A stretch of DNA of 64,000 nucleotides from Xenorhabdus thuongxuanensis. GTDB taxonomy: Bacteria; Pseudomonadota; Gammaproteobacteria; Enterobacterales; Enterobacteriaceae. Shown here in pieces: positions 54,826-64,000 of this stretch (within the stretch, counting starts at the first letter, position 1; each line of letters begins with the position of its first letter). Where the stretch lies: NCBI RefSeq assembly GCF_001908095.1, contig NZ_MKGR01000006.1, positions 107,129 through 171,128 on the forward strand, read 5' to 3'. The position numbers and the translations under genes were made by a program. The notes beneath the pieces were generated by a model. The model worked only from the letters and a program-made list of their open reading frames with translations, had not been told where the DNA came from and made no database searches.

Positions 54826-56990
54826 TGCCAACCATCGAATCTATCCTATTAGAGCCATCTAACGGAGACGAGTCCACAGTAGTAGATAGTGGTTTTTTGG
54901 CTCTGGCCTACGCCGCTCACCATTTCAATGTGGCGGTGGAGCCGAAGTTATTGAGTCACCGTCTCGGACGTACCCAAGGGAGCACGGACTACCAAGATCT
55001 TTGCCGTTGTGCCCAGTGGATCGGTTTGAGGGCTCGCTATATCACCACAGATATGAGCCGTCTCGAACATCTTCCCCTGCCTGTCTTATTGGATACAGAA
55101 CAAGGTTGGTTAGTACTGGAAAGGGTTGAAGGCGAGTTTGTTGTCTTGTATCAGCCAAATCTGGGTAAAGAGAAGCACTATCCCCGGACTATTCTCGCCG
55201 ACCACTGGCAAGGCAGGGTTGTGTTGCTGGCGGAAGCGGCTGAGCAACCGAAACGACAGAAGTTCGGCTTTAGCTGGTTTATGCCTTCCATTCGTAAACA
55301 TGCCGCTCAGTTCAGAAACGTTCTCCTCGTGTCTTTGATGCTACAGTTGATTGCCTTAGTCACTCCCATGTTGTTCGAGAATGTGATCGATAGGGTTTTG
55401 GTCAGTCGCAGCCTGTCAAGTCTACAGGTGCTAGGGTTTGCCATGCTGATCCTGGCCGTGTGCGAGCCTGTTTATAGTTTCCTCCGCTCCTGGCTGTTCG
55501 CTAACCTTGCCAGTAAAGTCAATTCTGAGCTCTCCAGTCGTCTCTATCAGCACTTAATCGCCCTGCCAATGGACTATTTCCGGCAGCGTCAGACGGGAGA
55601 AATTATTGCCAGAGTGCGCGAAATGAGTCAGATACAACAGTTTCTTACCGGTTCTGCACTGACGATGGTACTGGATTTAGCTTTTGTCGGCTTGTTTGTG
55701 GCGGTGATGTTTTTCTATGCCCCTGAGCTAACATGGCTGGTACTCGGCTCTCTGGTGCTCTATTTCCTATTCTGGATGGTAGTTGGGCCTGTGCTGCGTG
55801 CCCGTGTGTTGCGGGAATATGAGTTAAGGGCTGACAACACCGCTTTCCTGATCGAATCAGTGACCGGCATTGAAACGATTAAGACTAGCGCTACTGAGGC
55901 GGGTTTCGCGCGCCGTTGGGAGCACCAGCTATCTGCGTTTGTTCGTTCCTCGTTTCGCGCCAAAGTGGTAGGACTCCTCGCCGGACAAGGGATAGGGCTG
56001 ATCCAGAAACTGACCTCCGCCCTGTTACTGTGGTGGGGAGCTATTATGGTGATGGAGGGAAAACTCAGTTTGGGGGAGCTGGTGGCCTTTAATATGCTTT
56101 CTGAGCACGTTACCCAACCGATCCTGCGTTTAGCCCAAATCTGGCAGGATTTTCAACACACTTTAATCTCACTGAACCGGCTCGGTGACATCCTCGATGA
56201 AGAGGAAGAAAGCGGTAGCGGAGGTCTGGCTTCAATCCCCAGATTACAGGGTGGGGTGAGCTTCAGAGGTGTGCGCTTTCGCTACAATGAGGAAGGTCAG
56301 GAAGTATTGCGTAACCTCAATATCGAAATTAGTCCTGGTGAATTTGTTGGTATTACCGGGCCATCAGGTTCGGGCAAATCAACCCTGACACGGTTGTTAC
56401 AGCGCCTTTATATTCCCCAGCATGGACAAGTATTAGTAGATGGGATCGACTTGGCAATTGCAGATCCGGTAGAGCTGCGTCGCAACATGAGTGTCGTACC
56501 ACAAGAGAGTTTACTGTTTTCAGGCTCGGTCGCAGAAAATATCCGCCAATGTCGACCGCAAGCCAGTGATGCTGAAGTTATTCAGGTAGCAACTTTGGCT
56601 GGGGCAGACGAGTTTATTCGCAACCTGCCACAAGGATATAACACCCAAGTTGGTGAGAAGGGAGCACTCCTGTCTGGTGGGCAGCGTCAGCGCATCGCTC
56701 TGGCCAGAGCCTTGCTCACTAATCCCGGTATTTTGCTGCTGGATGAGGCCACAAGTGCCTTGGATTATGAATCGGAAGCGGCGGTGATAGCTAACTTGCA
56801 GCACATTGCTCAAGGTCGCACTGTGATCAGTGTTGCTCATCGCCTCAATACCTTGCGCCATGCTGATCGGATTTTGGTACTCGATCAGGGGCAAGTTGTT
56901 GAGCAGGGTAGCCACGAGCAATTGCTCGCTTTAGGCGGGCTCTATGCCCGACTGTGGGCCTTGCAGATGAAAGAAAAAGTAACCCCGTAA
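54825..56990 (+). CDS. Second type I secretion ABC transporter (RtxE/FitC-like)
   Basis: 721 residues with the same layout as the first transporter but clearly diverged: C39-like N-terminus, six membrane segments, and a C-terminal ATPase with GPSGSGKST near residue 514, LSGGQRQR and LLLDEATSALD. It starts at the stop of the adaptor gene (TAATG overlap). The ABC-adaptor-ABC order equals rtxB-rtxD-rtxE and fitA-fitB-fitC. In MARTX systems the two ABC proteins are thought to form a heterodimer. Confidence 0.92.
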   Translation: MPTIESILLEPSNGDESTVVDSGFLALAYAAHHFNVAVEPKLLSHRLGRTQGSTDYQDLCRCAQWIGLRARYITTDMSRLEHLPLPVLLDTEQGWLVLERVEGEFVVLYQPNLGKEKHYPRTILADHWQGRVVLLAEAAEQPKRQKFGFSWFMPSIRKHAAQFRNVLLVSLMLQLIALVTPMLFENVIDRVLVSRSLSSLQVLGFAMLILAVCEPVYSFLRSWLFANLASKVNSELSSRLYQHLIALPMDYFRQRQTGEIIARVREMSQIQQFLTGSALTMVLDLAFVGLFVAVMFFYAPELTWLVLGSLVLYFLFWMVVGPVLRARVLREYELRADNTAFLIESVTGIETIKTSATEAGFARRWEHQLSAFVRSSFRAKVVGLLAGQGIGLIQKLTSALLLWWGAIMVMEGKLSLGELVAFNMLSEHVTQPILRLAQIWQDFQHTLISLNRLGDILDEEEESGSGGLASIPRLQGGVSFRGVRFRYNEEGQEVLRNLNIEISPGEFVGITGPSGSGKSTLTRLLQRLYIPQHGQVLVDGIDLAIADPVELRRNMSVVPQESLLFSGSVAENIRQCRPQASDAEVIQVATLAGADEFIRNLPQGYNTQVGEKGALLSGGQRQRIALARALLTNPGILLLDEATSALDYESEAAVIANLQHIAQGRTVISVAHRLNTLRHADRILVLDQGQVVEQGSHEQLLALGGLYARLWALQMKEKVTP

Positions 56991-57027
56991 AGATCATCAG
57001 TAGGATTTTTTTATAAGGAGAATTGTC

Positions 57028-60000
57028 ATGCCCAATAACAGCAATCAATCGCTGCTTATGTCTGCTCAGGCGGTATCCCGTCAAGGTAGCGCTGATATCC
57101 AACAGTTTGCTAGCAATCCTGAGTTATTTGCGAAATCCAACACTATCAGTGCTGAGACACTGGTTAGAGCAGGACGACTTCCGGCAGAGGGAAACGCCAA
57201 ATTGGTAAAAGTTAAGTCAGGCGTATATGAGATCGAATACTCTGATCGAAGCTCGAATGAGATAGCAAGGAGTGATGCTAACAGCGTACCAGCCTATTTC
57301 CTTGGCTACAACGGTGCAAACCAGGCTAATGTGTTGCCGGCCTATGTAGACATTCCCAAGCATACAATTCCGGGAAGTTTTCTGTTCACTGGATCGTTGT
57401 CAGGATGTTCACTGGTGGTGACCGATCTTAATGCTGATACTTACCGAGTCTATCACGACGGACGAGTCAACAGTTCGCTGCTATACGATAACGTGGTCAT
57501 GGCAGTGGATTTTAAGGATTATCAGGTAGCAAACACTGCTGAAGGTCTCGCCGCGGCATATATGCAATACGTTGAGGGTCAATGGCAATTGGTATTCCAA
57601 CGCCAGGAGTATCAGCGAGAAGGTCAGGATATTTGGCCGAAATTGCGCAGTGGTGAGGAACCGATATTGATCCAGAACGCTGACAGTCAAGCGACTGAGC
57701 GTAACAAGGCTCAATTCGCTACTTATCGTAAGGAAATTCATCAAAAACTCAAAAAGATTGCTGCTCAGTTTGGTGTGTCCGTTGAAGGGGTTTCTAGTAG
57801 TGTATATGAACAGGGAGAATTTTCTCCTCATCATCCGGCAATTTCTGCGTGGATTGGGTTGCGTAATAAGATCCAAGAGGCGATAGGAGCAGAAACTCAG
57901 CAGTTGGTAGATGAAAGAAGTGCACTCTATGAGGTTCGGAGAAACACCAGAAACAGTTCTAAGATTGCTCAGATTGATGAACAGATAAAGTATATCAATA
58001 TCACACTGGAGTACTACAAGGAAAAATACGATTCGGTTTTGCGCGAAGTGTTCTCTGTCGAACAAAGCTGGTTATGGCAGCAAATCAAGTTCAAGAACGG
58101 TATAGATGCAGTGGTGCGTATTGATGATACATCTATTCAGGGCGGCGGTCAGGAACGCGACTATAACGTGGGTGAGCGTTATGCTATTGCCGAAGCCTAC
58201 CAGCGGAGTGGACCGAGGGGTATTGAGTTCACCGATGGATTACAGAACTTTCAGGATACTACCATTCCAGGTTTTAACGATGGAATGTCAATCCTGGAGA
58301 TGAAAAAACTGTTTCTTGACAGCCCGCTTACCCCTAAACAGCGGGGAGCTTTGAGTGGTCGTATCACTGAAGTTAGCCGGGCTGAATATATCGACAAAGT
58401 ATTGAAGCAGACAGCGGTGTTCAGCGAGGACTTTCAGAGTGCCGGTAGCAGCTTCAGTCGTCTGATACCCCAAGATTTTTATCTGTCGTTGGTTGGAGAT
58501 GCATCTGGTGGTCGCTGTTATCCCCTGGTCAGAGCTATGGCGGTAGCACTAGCCAGCGGTGGTGAAGCAAGTATCAATAGTCTGGTGGAGAAACTCTTCT
58601 TTGCCGCGGCTTCCCCTCAGGCTGGCAGTTCCACGCTGCTAAAAAACAGTCTGGTAAGACTGCACTCTAATATTGAGGCCAGTCAAGCGTCAAAAGCTCT
58701 GGAAGAGAAGGTTACCTTGTCTAAGGTTGTTTCTTTGTTGAAGGAAGCGACGGGCACTTCGACGTTCGCCCTTAATACCCAAAACCATGCCATGATGGTG
58801 GGGAGCACTGTCGGAGTTAAAGGGCGTCGTTACTATTTCTATGATCCAAATTTCGGGATTTTCGCATTCGATAATTCAGCCAATCTCTTACATGCGATGG
58901 AAAAACATTTAGTCAAGCGTGGCTTGGCTGTTCACTACAGTGCGTTTGGTAGTAAGTCTGCTCCTACCTTTAATCTGGTGGAGATCGATCCCACCAAGAT
59001 GGCAAGAGTACCTGTAGGCAATGGCTTAAATGTTGCTGACTTGATCCGTCCCGACGAACTTGCCACTGTGATAGAACAACGACAATGGGTCAAGCAAGCG
59101 GTCAATGCCCAAGTAAAAATTGCTGAGGATGCTCAGTTACGCACCGCATTGACTACCCTTGATACTGAGCAGTGGGGGGCAAAATTCGACAAGGCCATTA
59201 CAAAGCTTACTCAGGAAAATAATCTTGACCAGCGTTGGATGCCAGTAATTAGCAGTATTGAGGAGCAGGGGGAAGGCCGTTACAGTATCCAATTCATCAA
59301 TCGCGATCACCTGGAGAAGACGCGTTTGGTGAACAGCAATGATGCCACTTTTTTCGAATTCCGTCGTTTCGTTGATGAACATATCCTCACTTTGGACAAG
59401 CATTTTAACCTTGAGCGCGGCCAGTTACGGTTCAATGGAATAAGCGGTGAGGCAGCTCCGGTTGATGGCCTGAATGCTGGATTTGCAGTACAGACGCTAA
59501 TCCAGTGGTTTGCTGACAAGAAGCGCAACGATGCGGCACATGGGAGTACTTCGCCTGATCTGGCCACCGCACTTAAGATCCATAGTTACCTTAACTACGC
59601 CCAGATGATTCACGCAGGAGCGAACGATGTCACCAACGTTATCAAGTTGGTGCGCACGGCATTACGTGGTGAAGTGATGGTTGCTGAAACCTCACTCAAT
59701 CAGTTTTCTTCAACTCTGGCTCATACCGCTAATGAAGGCATAGGCGTGCTTCTTGGTGGGGCTCTGGTTGGGTTGGATGCCTATGAGCTCGCCCATGCCG
59801 AAACGGATACACAGAAGGCTGTGTTCGGAACCCAGCTAGCGTTCGATTCAGCCAGTTTCGTTACAGGTACTGCCGGGGTTGGTGCAGGGCTGGTTGGCGC
59901 CTCGACGGCCTCTGCTGTACTTGGTGGCGCAGGAGTGATCCTTGGCGGGCTCGCAGTGGGCTTTACCGCGCTGGCGCAAGCGTTTGGTGCTGTTGCTGAG

Positions 60001-63000
60001 GATGTTAAGGCGGTAGGCCGTTACTTCGATACGCTCGACAAGGCTTACAAGGGCAATGGCTATCGGTATGACAGCGAGAAGAAGGTGTTGATACCATTAG
60101 CCGGCGCTGTGATTAAGACTCTGGATTTACGCAATAATCAGATTGACTTTGACAGTCAGTACATTTATCGCACCCATTCAGGCCCTACTGGTTCAGGAAA
60201 AATCAATTATTTCTTCTGGATCGGCGATTTTCCCAAGATGGTTCATGATCGCAGCCAGGCGATCGAGGTACGTAGCGGAATCGGTTACAAGGATGTTTCT
60301 CATAAACTTGATCACAGTGATAGCAGCGTACTCATCCTGCCGGGGACACCTAAATCCTTCATCAGGTACGAATATATGCAACTTCCTGGTGCAACAACAC
60401 GTCACGATACGGGTTTTGATGTTATTCGCAGACTCGAAGAGGATAAACGCTTCGATTACGATTTCTACATCTTCCCAGGTGAAGCGACGATCCGCAGGAT
60501 TCATCAGGAGTATGTAGCAACGCCGATCGAAGTGGTGCTCGATCAACACCACAGGAAACTGATAGTGCCTGAGCTCCCCAAGGAACTGCAAGGCTATCTG
60601 CATTACGAAATCAAGGGGGCAGGAGGTGAGTACCTGATAGGGTTGAATGAAGGCACCAGCGTGAAGCTCATCAGTGATGTCACCAATGCGGATGGCAGTA
60701 GTAATGTACCGTCGCGCTGGATCATCGATAGCAGCCAGCTCGCCAGTGATACTATCAGCGTTTCGAAAAACCGACTGGTAGTCGGTGGCGTAGTGGTCGA
60801 ACTCGATCCCTCTCAAAATGGTCAGGTATTGATAGTTAACGGCAAGAATGAAGTTAGTGAAGTCGATTTTTCCAATCTGACAACTCAGGTGATAAGCGAG
60901 GATGCGAGCAAGTGGCAAGTACCTGGACAGCAAATTGAGCAACACTTAAATGATCTGGCCAAGGCGCATCAGTTACACGGGCAGTATGTGGTAGTGGAGA
61001 ACTACAATCACAACGGGCATGATGTTGGCCGGGCTTTCTATGACGTCTCCAACAAGCGAATGCTGTTCACCGATACTACTCACGAAAAAGCTAAACATGC
61101 CCAATTGGGGGCAGTAATGGGCGACCATGCTTATTTCTATGATGCCGATAATGCGGTAGCGTGGAGGGTAGACATTGCCACTGGACAAGTCAACGCGCAG
61201 TTTGAGCCATGGTTCAACCAGAATGCTGGCCAGATCAGTCGGTTATGGCAAGAAGGAGATGCGGTCTATCTGGCGCGCCGTTATCAGTTGAAGGAGAGAG
61301 AAGCTGAGTTGGGCTACCGGATCGTCGGTGACCGAATGGAGTTAGTGAGTGTGGTGGGTGATGATGAGTTACTCCAGCTTTCCGCACGCACAGATCGGCA
61401 TGATGAAGAACTTAAGACTATACTTCAGGGTTACAAGAGCAATAGCACTCAACGTGAAACTTCGGTGTATACATTGGGTGATCGGCTGATCGAACCGACC
61501 AGTGCCGAGTTGGTCACCCTATTCGGTACGGATGCAGCCGGTGTGGCACACCGCTATTGGATACGTACCAGTGATGGAACACTGATTAAACCGAATCTGG
61601 CACCACCGAAAGAACAAACCTTGTACTTTAAAGAGTACGAACAGACTCGCAGTGCCTGGCAGATCCCGGCTGATCTCGTGTTAGCGGGGAGTATTTCCCA
61701 TCCCTCTGGCACGGAAGTGTTTTTCTTCTACAGTAAAGAGCAGAATGCTTTGTTCCGTCAGGAAGGTCCAGGTCAGGCTGTTCTTGATGCTAATCAACCC
61801 ACTGCCTTGCGCATCAACACACCACCGTTAGCCAATGTAGTCAACCTGAATGGTAACCTGCTCGCTATCACCGAGGATGGGCGCGTAGCGCAACTTGATG
61901 CATTGGGGCAGCTTAGCTACGAAGCAGTTAACGAGCATTGGCTCAAGGGGCATACCCACTGGTGGCAGGATCTGGCTAGTGTCACAAATAGCGGGGCCAC
62001 TCTGGCAGTATTTGGAGTCAAAGGCACTGACGGCAAAAGCTTGTTGCCCGTGTGGTATCACAATGGACAAGTTGTGATGGCTTCAGCAATGCTACAGAGT
62101 AAATCACTACAATTTCTGGGGTTCGAAGCTGATGGTACTTCTGCACGGCTCTTTGAACCTGAAAGTGGTAAGCTATATCGCCAGCCAACTATGGCTACGA
62201 AAGCATTGGCTGATGCTTTTGACTCCGGCTTCGTACTTAATGCTTCGGCACAACTTCCTGTTGCCAGTGAGTTGACACCTGAGTTGTCTCTTAAGGCGGC
62301 GCAACAGGTAGATGCTGGCATACGTCTGATCACAGTCAAGGGCGAGATCCTGGTACGAGCTAATAACGGTGAATTGCGGTTAATCGGCGTTGACAAAGAT
62401 TGGCACCAGAATAATGCGGCTCACTTGTCACAGGCACTGACTGAACTTGCCAATCAATGGCATGCCAAAGGGGTTCTGACCTTGCAGAATAACAATATGC
62501 AAGACTGGTTTGATGTTGACAGCGGTCAGATATTTTCAGGGAATGGAATTCCTGCCTCAGGCAATTTGCGTTTTCTGGGAATCGATGCCAAAAATAAAGC
62601 GGCGTATGTGTATAACCAACTGACTCAGGAGTTATACCAGAGCGATAGTAGTGGGGTAAAAATACTCAATAAATCTATTGGAATAGAGCGAATCAATTCG
62701 TCCTTATTACTCCAAGGAGGTGAGGCCAGTGATAATCTAACGTTACCGATTATTGATGGTATCGATAGTCTGGTGCTGTATGGTGGGGCCAATCACGATA
62801 CCTATCAGCTCAGTAAAGAGATGTGGACTCATTACCGTACGGTGATCATCGATAATGACGATCAGGGACAATCTTTAGATCGTCTGATCTTACCGCTAGC
62901 CAATCCGGAAAGTATTCTCGTTAACCGACACGATGACGACCTGATGTTGACTGATTCCAGCACTGGAACAGCATTGGTGGTACGTCAGGTATTTGGTAAC

Positions 63001-63330
63001 CAGGCCAAATCTCATCAGCATTTACATATTAATCTGGCGGGCGTTACTTCGATGATTGACGTGGCGCATCTAGTTGAGAGCATGAGTAAACAAGAAGATA
63101 CTCATAATATGTTAGTGGATTTATCCTGGGTCAGTAGGCAGCCAGATATTGCCGCTCATACCGTCACTCCTGTTTTAGAGGCGGAAAGCCCGAGTCTGGT
63201 CAAGCTGAGCGAGGCTATGGCTTCATTCCCTGATATCGGCGGTGCTTATGAGCAGCTACAGCAAAATATACAACCTGCTAAGGTTGGACAGCCGCTTTTG
63301 TTGCCTAATTCCAAATCTGTCATAGGGTAA
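57028..63330 (+). CDS. Large Mcf/Fit-related toxin with deamidase-like, MCF-type protease and TcdA/TcdB-like translocation regions
   Basis: 2100 residues behind a strong AAGGAG site, 37 bp after the second ABC gene. Domains seen: (1) residues about 85-180 with LSGC at 124-127 and His143, the Cys-His spacing of CNF1/BLF1-type glutamine deamidases; (2) about 400-660, a C58/MCF-like protease with GRCY (Cys497), NTQNHAMM (His587) and FYDPNFG (Asp606); (3) about 800-1200, a TcdA/TcdB-type pore region whose hydrophobic glycine/alanine-rich stretch is at about 900-1000; (4) a beta-rich C-terminal half with one degenerate RTX-like segment (GGANHDTYQL, about 1920) and no RTX nonapeptide array. Mcf1 and FitD are longer (about 2900-3000). 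Activity is inferred; it is presumably secreted by the three upstream gene products and acts in insect cells. Confidence 0.88.
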   Translation: MPNNSNQSLLMSAQAVSRQGSADIQQFASNPELFAKSNTISAETLVRAGRLPAEGNAKLVKVKSGVYEIEYSDRSSNEIARSDANSVPAYFLGYNGANQANVLPAYVDIPKHTIPGSFLFTGSLSGCSLVVTDLNADTYRVYHDGRVNSSLLYDNVVMAVDFKDYQVANTAEGLAAAYMQYVEGQWQLVFQRQEYQREGQDIWPKLRSGEEPILIQNADSQATERNKAQFATYRKEIHQKLKKIAAQFGVSVEGVSSSVYEQGEFSPHHPAISAWIGLRNKIQEAIGAETQQLVDERSALYEVRRNTRNSSKIAQIDEQIKYINITLEYYKEKYDSVLREVFSVEQSWLWQQIKFKNGIDAVVRIDDTSIQGGGQERDYNVGERYAIAEAYQRSGPRGIEFTDGLQNFQDTTIPGFNDGMSILEMKKLFLDSPLTPKQRGALSGRITEVSRAEYIDKVLKQTAVFSEDFQSAGSSFSRLIPQDFYLSLVGDASGGRCYPLVRAMAVALASGGEASINSLVEKLFFAAASPQAGSSTLLKNSLVRLHSNIEASQASKALEEKVTLSKVVSLLKEATGTSTFALNTQNHAMMVGSTVGVKGRRYYFYDPNFGIFAFDNSANLLHAMEKHLVKRGLAVHYSAFGSKSAPTFNLVEIDPTKMARVPVGNGLNVADLIRPDELATVIEQRQWVKQAVNAQVKIAEDAQLRTALTTLDTEQWGAKFDKAITKLTQENNLDQRWMPVISSIEEQGEGRYSIQFINRDHLEKTRLVNSNDATFFEFRRFVDEHILTLDKHFNLERGQLRFNGISGEAAPVDGLNAGFAVQTLIQWFADKKRNDAAHGSTSPDLATALKIHSYLNYAQMIHAGANDVTNVIKLVRTALRGEVMVAETSLNQFSSTLAHTANEGIGVLLGGALVGLDAYELAHAETDTQKAVFGTQLAFDSASFVTGTAGVGAGLVGASTASAVLGGAGVILGGLAVGFTALAQAFGAVAEDVKAVGRYFDTLDKAYKGNGYRYDSEKKVLIPLAGAVIKTLDLRNNQIDFDSQYIYRTHSGPTGSGKINYFFWIGDFPKMVHDRSQAIEVRSGIGYKDVSHKLDHSDSSVLILPGTPKSFIRYEYMQLPGATTRHDTGFDVIRRLEEDKRFDYDFYIFPGEATIRRIHQEYVATPIEVVLDQHHRKLIVPELPKELQGYLHYEIKGAGGEYLIGLNEGTSVKLISDVTNADGSSNVPSRWIIDSSQLASDTISVSKNRLVVGGVVVELDPSQNGQVLIVNGKNEVSEVDFSNLTTQVISEDASKWQVPGQQIEQHLNDLAKAHQLHGQYVVVENYNHNGHDVGRAFYDVSNKRMLFTDTTHEKAKHAQLGAVMGDHAYFYDADNAVAWRVDIATGQVNAQFEPWFNQNAGQISRLWQEGDAVYLARRYQLKEREAELGYRIVGDRMELVSVVGDDELLQLSARTDRHDEELKTILQGYKSNSTQRETSVYTLGDRLIEPTSAELVTLFGTDAAGVAHRYWIRTSDGTLIKPNLAPPKEQTLYFKEYEQTRSAWQIPADLVLAGSISHPSGTEVFFFYSKEQNALFRQEGPGQAVLDANQPTALRINTPPLANVVNLNGNLLAITEDGRVAQLDALGQLSYEAVNEHWLKGHTHWWQDLASVTNSGATLAVFGVKGTDGKSLLPVWYHNGQVVMASAMLQSKSLQFLGFEADGTSARLFEPESGKLYRQPTMATKALADAFDSGFVLNASAQLPVASELTPELSLKAAQQVDAGIRLITVKGEILVRANNGELRLIGVDKDWHQNNAAHLSQALTELANQWHAKGVLTLQNNNMQDWFDVDSGQIFSGNGIPASGNLRFLGIDAKNKAAYVYNQLTQELYQSDSSGVKILNKSIGIERINSSLLLQGGEASDNLTLPIIDGIDSLVLYGGANHDTYQLSKEMWTHYRTVIIDNDDQGQSLDRLILPLANPESILVNRHDDDLMLTDSSTGTALVVRQVFGNQAKSHQHLHINLAGVTSMIDVAHLVESMSKQEDTHNMLVDLSWVSRQPDIAAHTVTPVLEAESPSLVKLSEAMASFPDIGGAYEQLQQNIQPAKVGQPLLLPNSKSVIG

Positions 63331-63346
63331 GAACAAGAAATAATAG

Positions 63347-63365
63347 GAGAGGCTAAATGCCTCTC
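63347..63365 (+). terminator. Terminator after the toxin gene
   Basis: Perfect 7-bp stem (63347-63353 with 63359-63365) with a 5-nt loop, followed by TTGTTTCTG, 17 bp after the toxin stop codon. Confidence 0.6.
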
Positions 63366-63509
63366 TTGTTTCTGTGTTCCAAGTGTTTTTAGTCGCTGAG
63401 GAACCACAAAGAATTTTTGAAAGAATGAAGTAGAGAAGTTCTATTTCTCTTCCTTTTTTGGCCTTTATGCAGTTGATTTTTTGCGGGTGACATTCCAACG
63501 GGGAAGCAG

Positions 63510-64000
63510 TTACAGGCTTCTTTCAACCATCGCAACGATGACTGCGAACAGTTCTTTTTCCGCTTGGGTAGCAGTGATGTCATCGTTAGCGGCTGCATAG
63601 GATAATACTTCTGCTGCACCAAGCATTGCCCAGAGGCTTGCAGTTGTAATAGTTCCTCCTTTGGTATATGGGGTCAGTGTTATCCGGCATTTTTCTATAA
63701 AAATTTTTGCATATTCGTGCTTGATTTTTTCCAGCTCAGGGGAACCGGCTAAGGCGGCAATAATACTGGGTATTTCACGTCCCTGATGAAGTACACAATT
63801 GACATAAGATGACGCAATAACAGCGGCTTTTTTTTCCAGAATGGGCTCGCTTTGTTCAATAGCAGCGTCCATGATAGCCGTTTGTCGATTATCGAACTGG
63901 GCTTGTTGGATATTGAAGGTTCCACTGTCACGATTGATGCAATGGGCTGTCAGTACAAAATCGCTGATCAGATTGTCGGGGAGCAGGCTGATTATGTTCT
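63510..64000 (-). CDS. C-terminal part of an all-helical protein, possibly a TetR-type regulator
   Basis: The frame is open from the right edge of the window to 63510, giving at least 163 residues, so the N-terminus lies outside. An ATG at 63872 is internal. The visible part is alpha-helical, with KKAAVIASSYVNCVLHQGRE and ATQAEKELFAVIVAMVERSL at the end, as in the ligand-binding half of TetR/AcrR regulators, but no helix-turn-helix can be seen. It is convergent with the toxin gene. Identification is tentative. Confidence 0.45.
   Translation of the reverse strand, partial: NIISLLPDNLISDFVLTAHCINRDSGTFNIQQAQFDNRQTAIMDAAIEQSEPILEKKAAVIASSYVNCVLHQGREIPSIIAALAGSPELEKIKHEYAKIFIEKCRITLTPYTKGGTITTASLWAMLGAAEVLSYAAANDDITATQAEKELFAVIVAMVERSL

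Noticed and set aside
57028..63330. Classical RTX calcium-binding repeats
   Set aside because: I looked for GGxGxDxLx arrays and found only one degenerate segment near residue 1920.
1..64000. CRISPR arrays, tRNA or rRNA genes, prophage
   Set aside because: No regularly spaced repeats, no cloverleaf with typical conserved bases and no structural phage genes were noticed on either strand; a covariance-model scan would be decisive for small RNAs.

Overview
The window looks like chromosome of an insect-associated member of the Morganellaceae, most likely Photorhabdus or a close relative such as Xenorhabdus. Reasons: enterobacterial housekeeping genes (epd-pgk-fbaA, a DtpB-like peptide transporter), generally AT-rich DNA, a PAS/LuxR-type solo regulator, and a large Mcf/Fit-like toxin with its own type I secretion genes. 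The genus is inferred from gene content; no marker gene was compared.

Layout. (1) 1-4422: end of epd, then pgk and fbaA, then a proton-dependent peptide transporter on the minus strand. (2) 4890-16306, minus strand, very AT-rich: a compact operon built round a genuine phosphoenolpyruvate mutase (EDKx5NS motif). In transcription order it holds an iron-type alcohol dehydrogenase, a zinc alcohol dehydrogenase, an ArgC-like semialdehyde dehydrogenase, a 3-phosphoglycerate-dehydrogenase-like reductase, PepM, a large flavoprotein, a class III aminotransferase, a divergent phosphoglycerate kinase paralogue, a PdxH-like flavin enzyme and a LysE exporter. I read this as a phosphonate natural-product pathway that copies lower gluconeogenesis on a C-P substrate: phosphonopyruvate to phosphonolactate, acyl phosphate, aldehyde, then amine or alcohol. 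It is the best candidate in the window for an undescribed biosynthetic system. (3) 16685-17546: a decayed IS630-type transposase. (4) 17551-34396: a full 4-hydroxyphenylacetate (hpa) degradation cluster. hpaBC are separated from hpaA by a LysR / HMGL-like synthase / AEC permease module, hpaG is split into two overlapping genes, and a succinate-semialdehyde dehydrogenase gene sits inside the operon to handle the HpaI product.

(5) 34532-46650: an alcohol dehydrogenase, an SDR, and a decaying myo-inositol locus. RpiR-type regulator, iolD and an iolG-like gene are intact. iolA is deleted internally and at its end, a sodium-solute symporter is frameshifted, and a short chimera of an IolG-like start and an IolB end remains. 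A GT2 glycosyltransferase and a class C serine hydrolase lie within this stretch. (6) 46697-50904: an NCS1 (CodB-like) permease, a LuxR-type regulator, an XRE regulator and a broken AraC-GyrI regulator.

(7) 51311-63330: a toxin operon of ABC transporter, HlyD-type adaptor, second ABC transporter and a 2100-residue toxin, in the order known from Fit and MARTX loci. A near-perfect Fur box precedes it. The toxin shows an N-terminal LSGC...H signature like CNF1/BLF1 glutamine deamidases, then an MCF/C58-type cysteine protease triad (RCY, H, D), then a TcdA/TcdB-like hydrophobic translocation region and a long C-terminal part. The window ends inside a minus-strand gene, possibly a TetR-type regulator.
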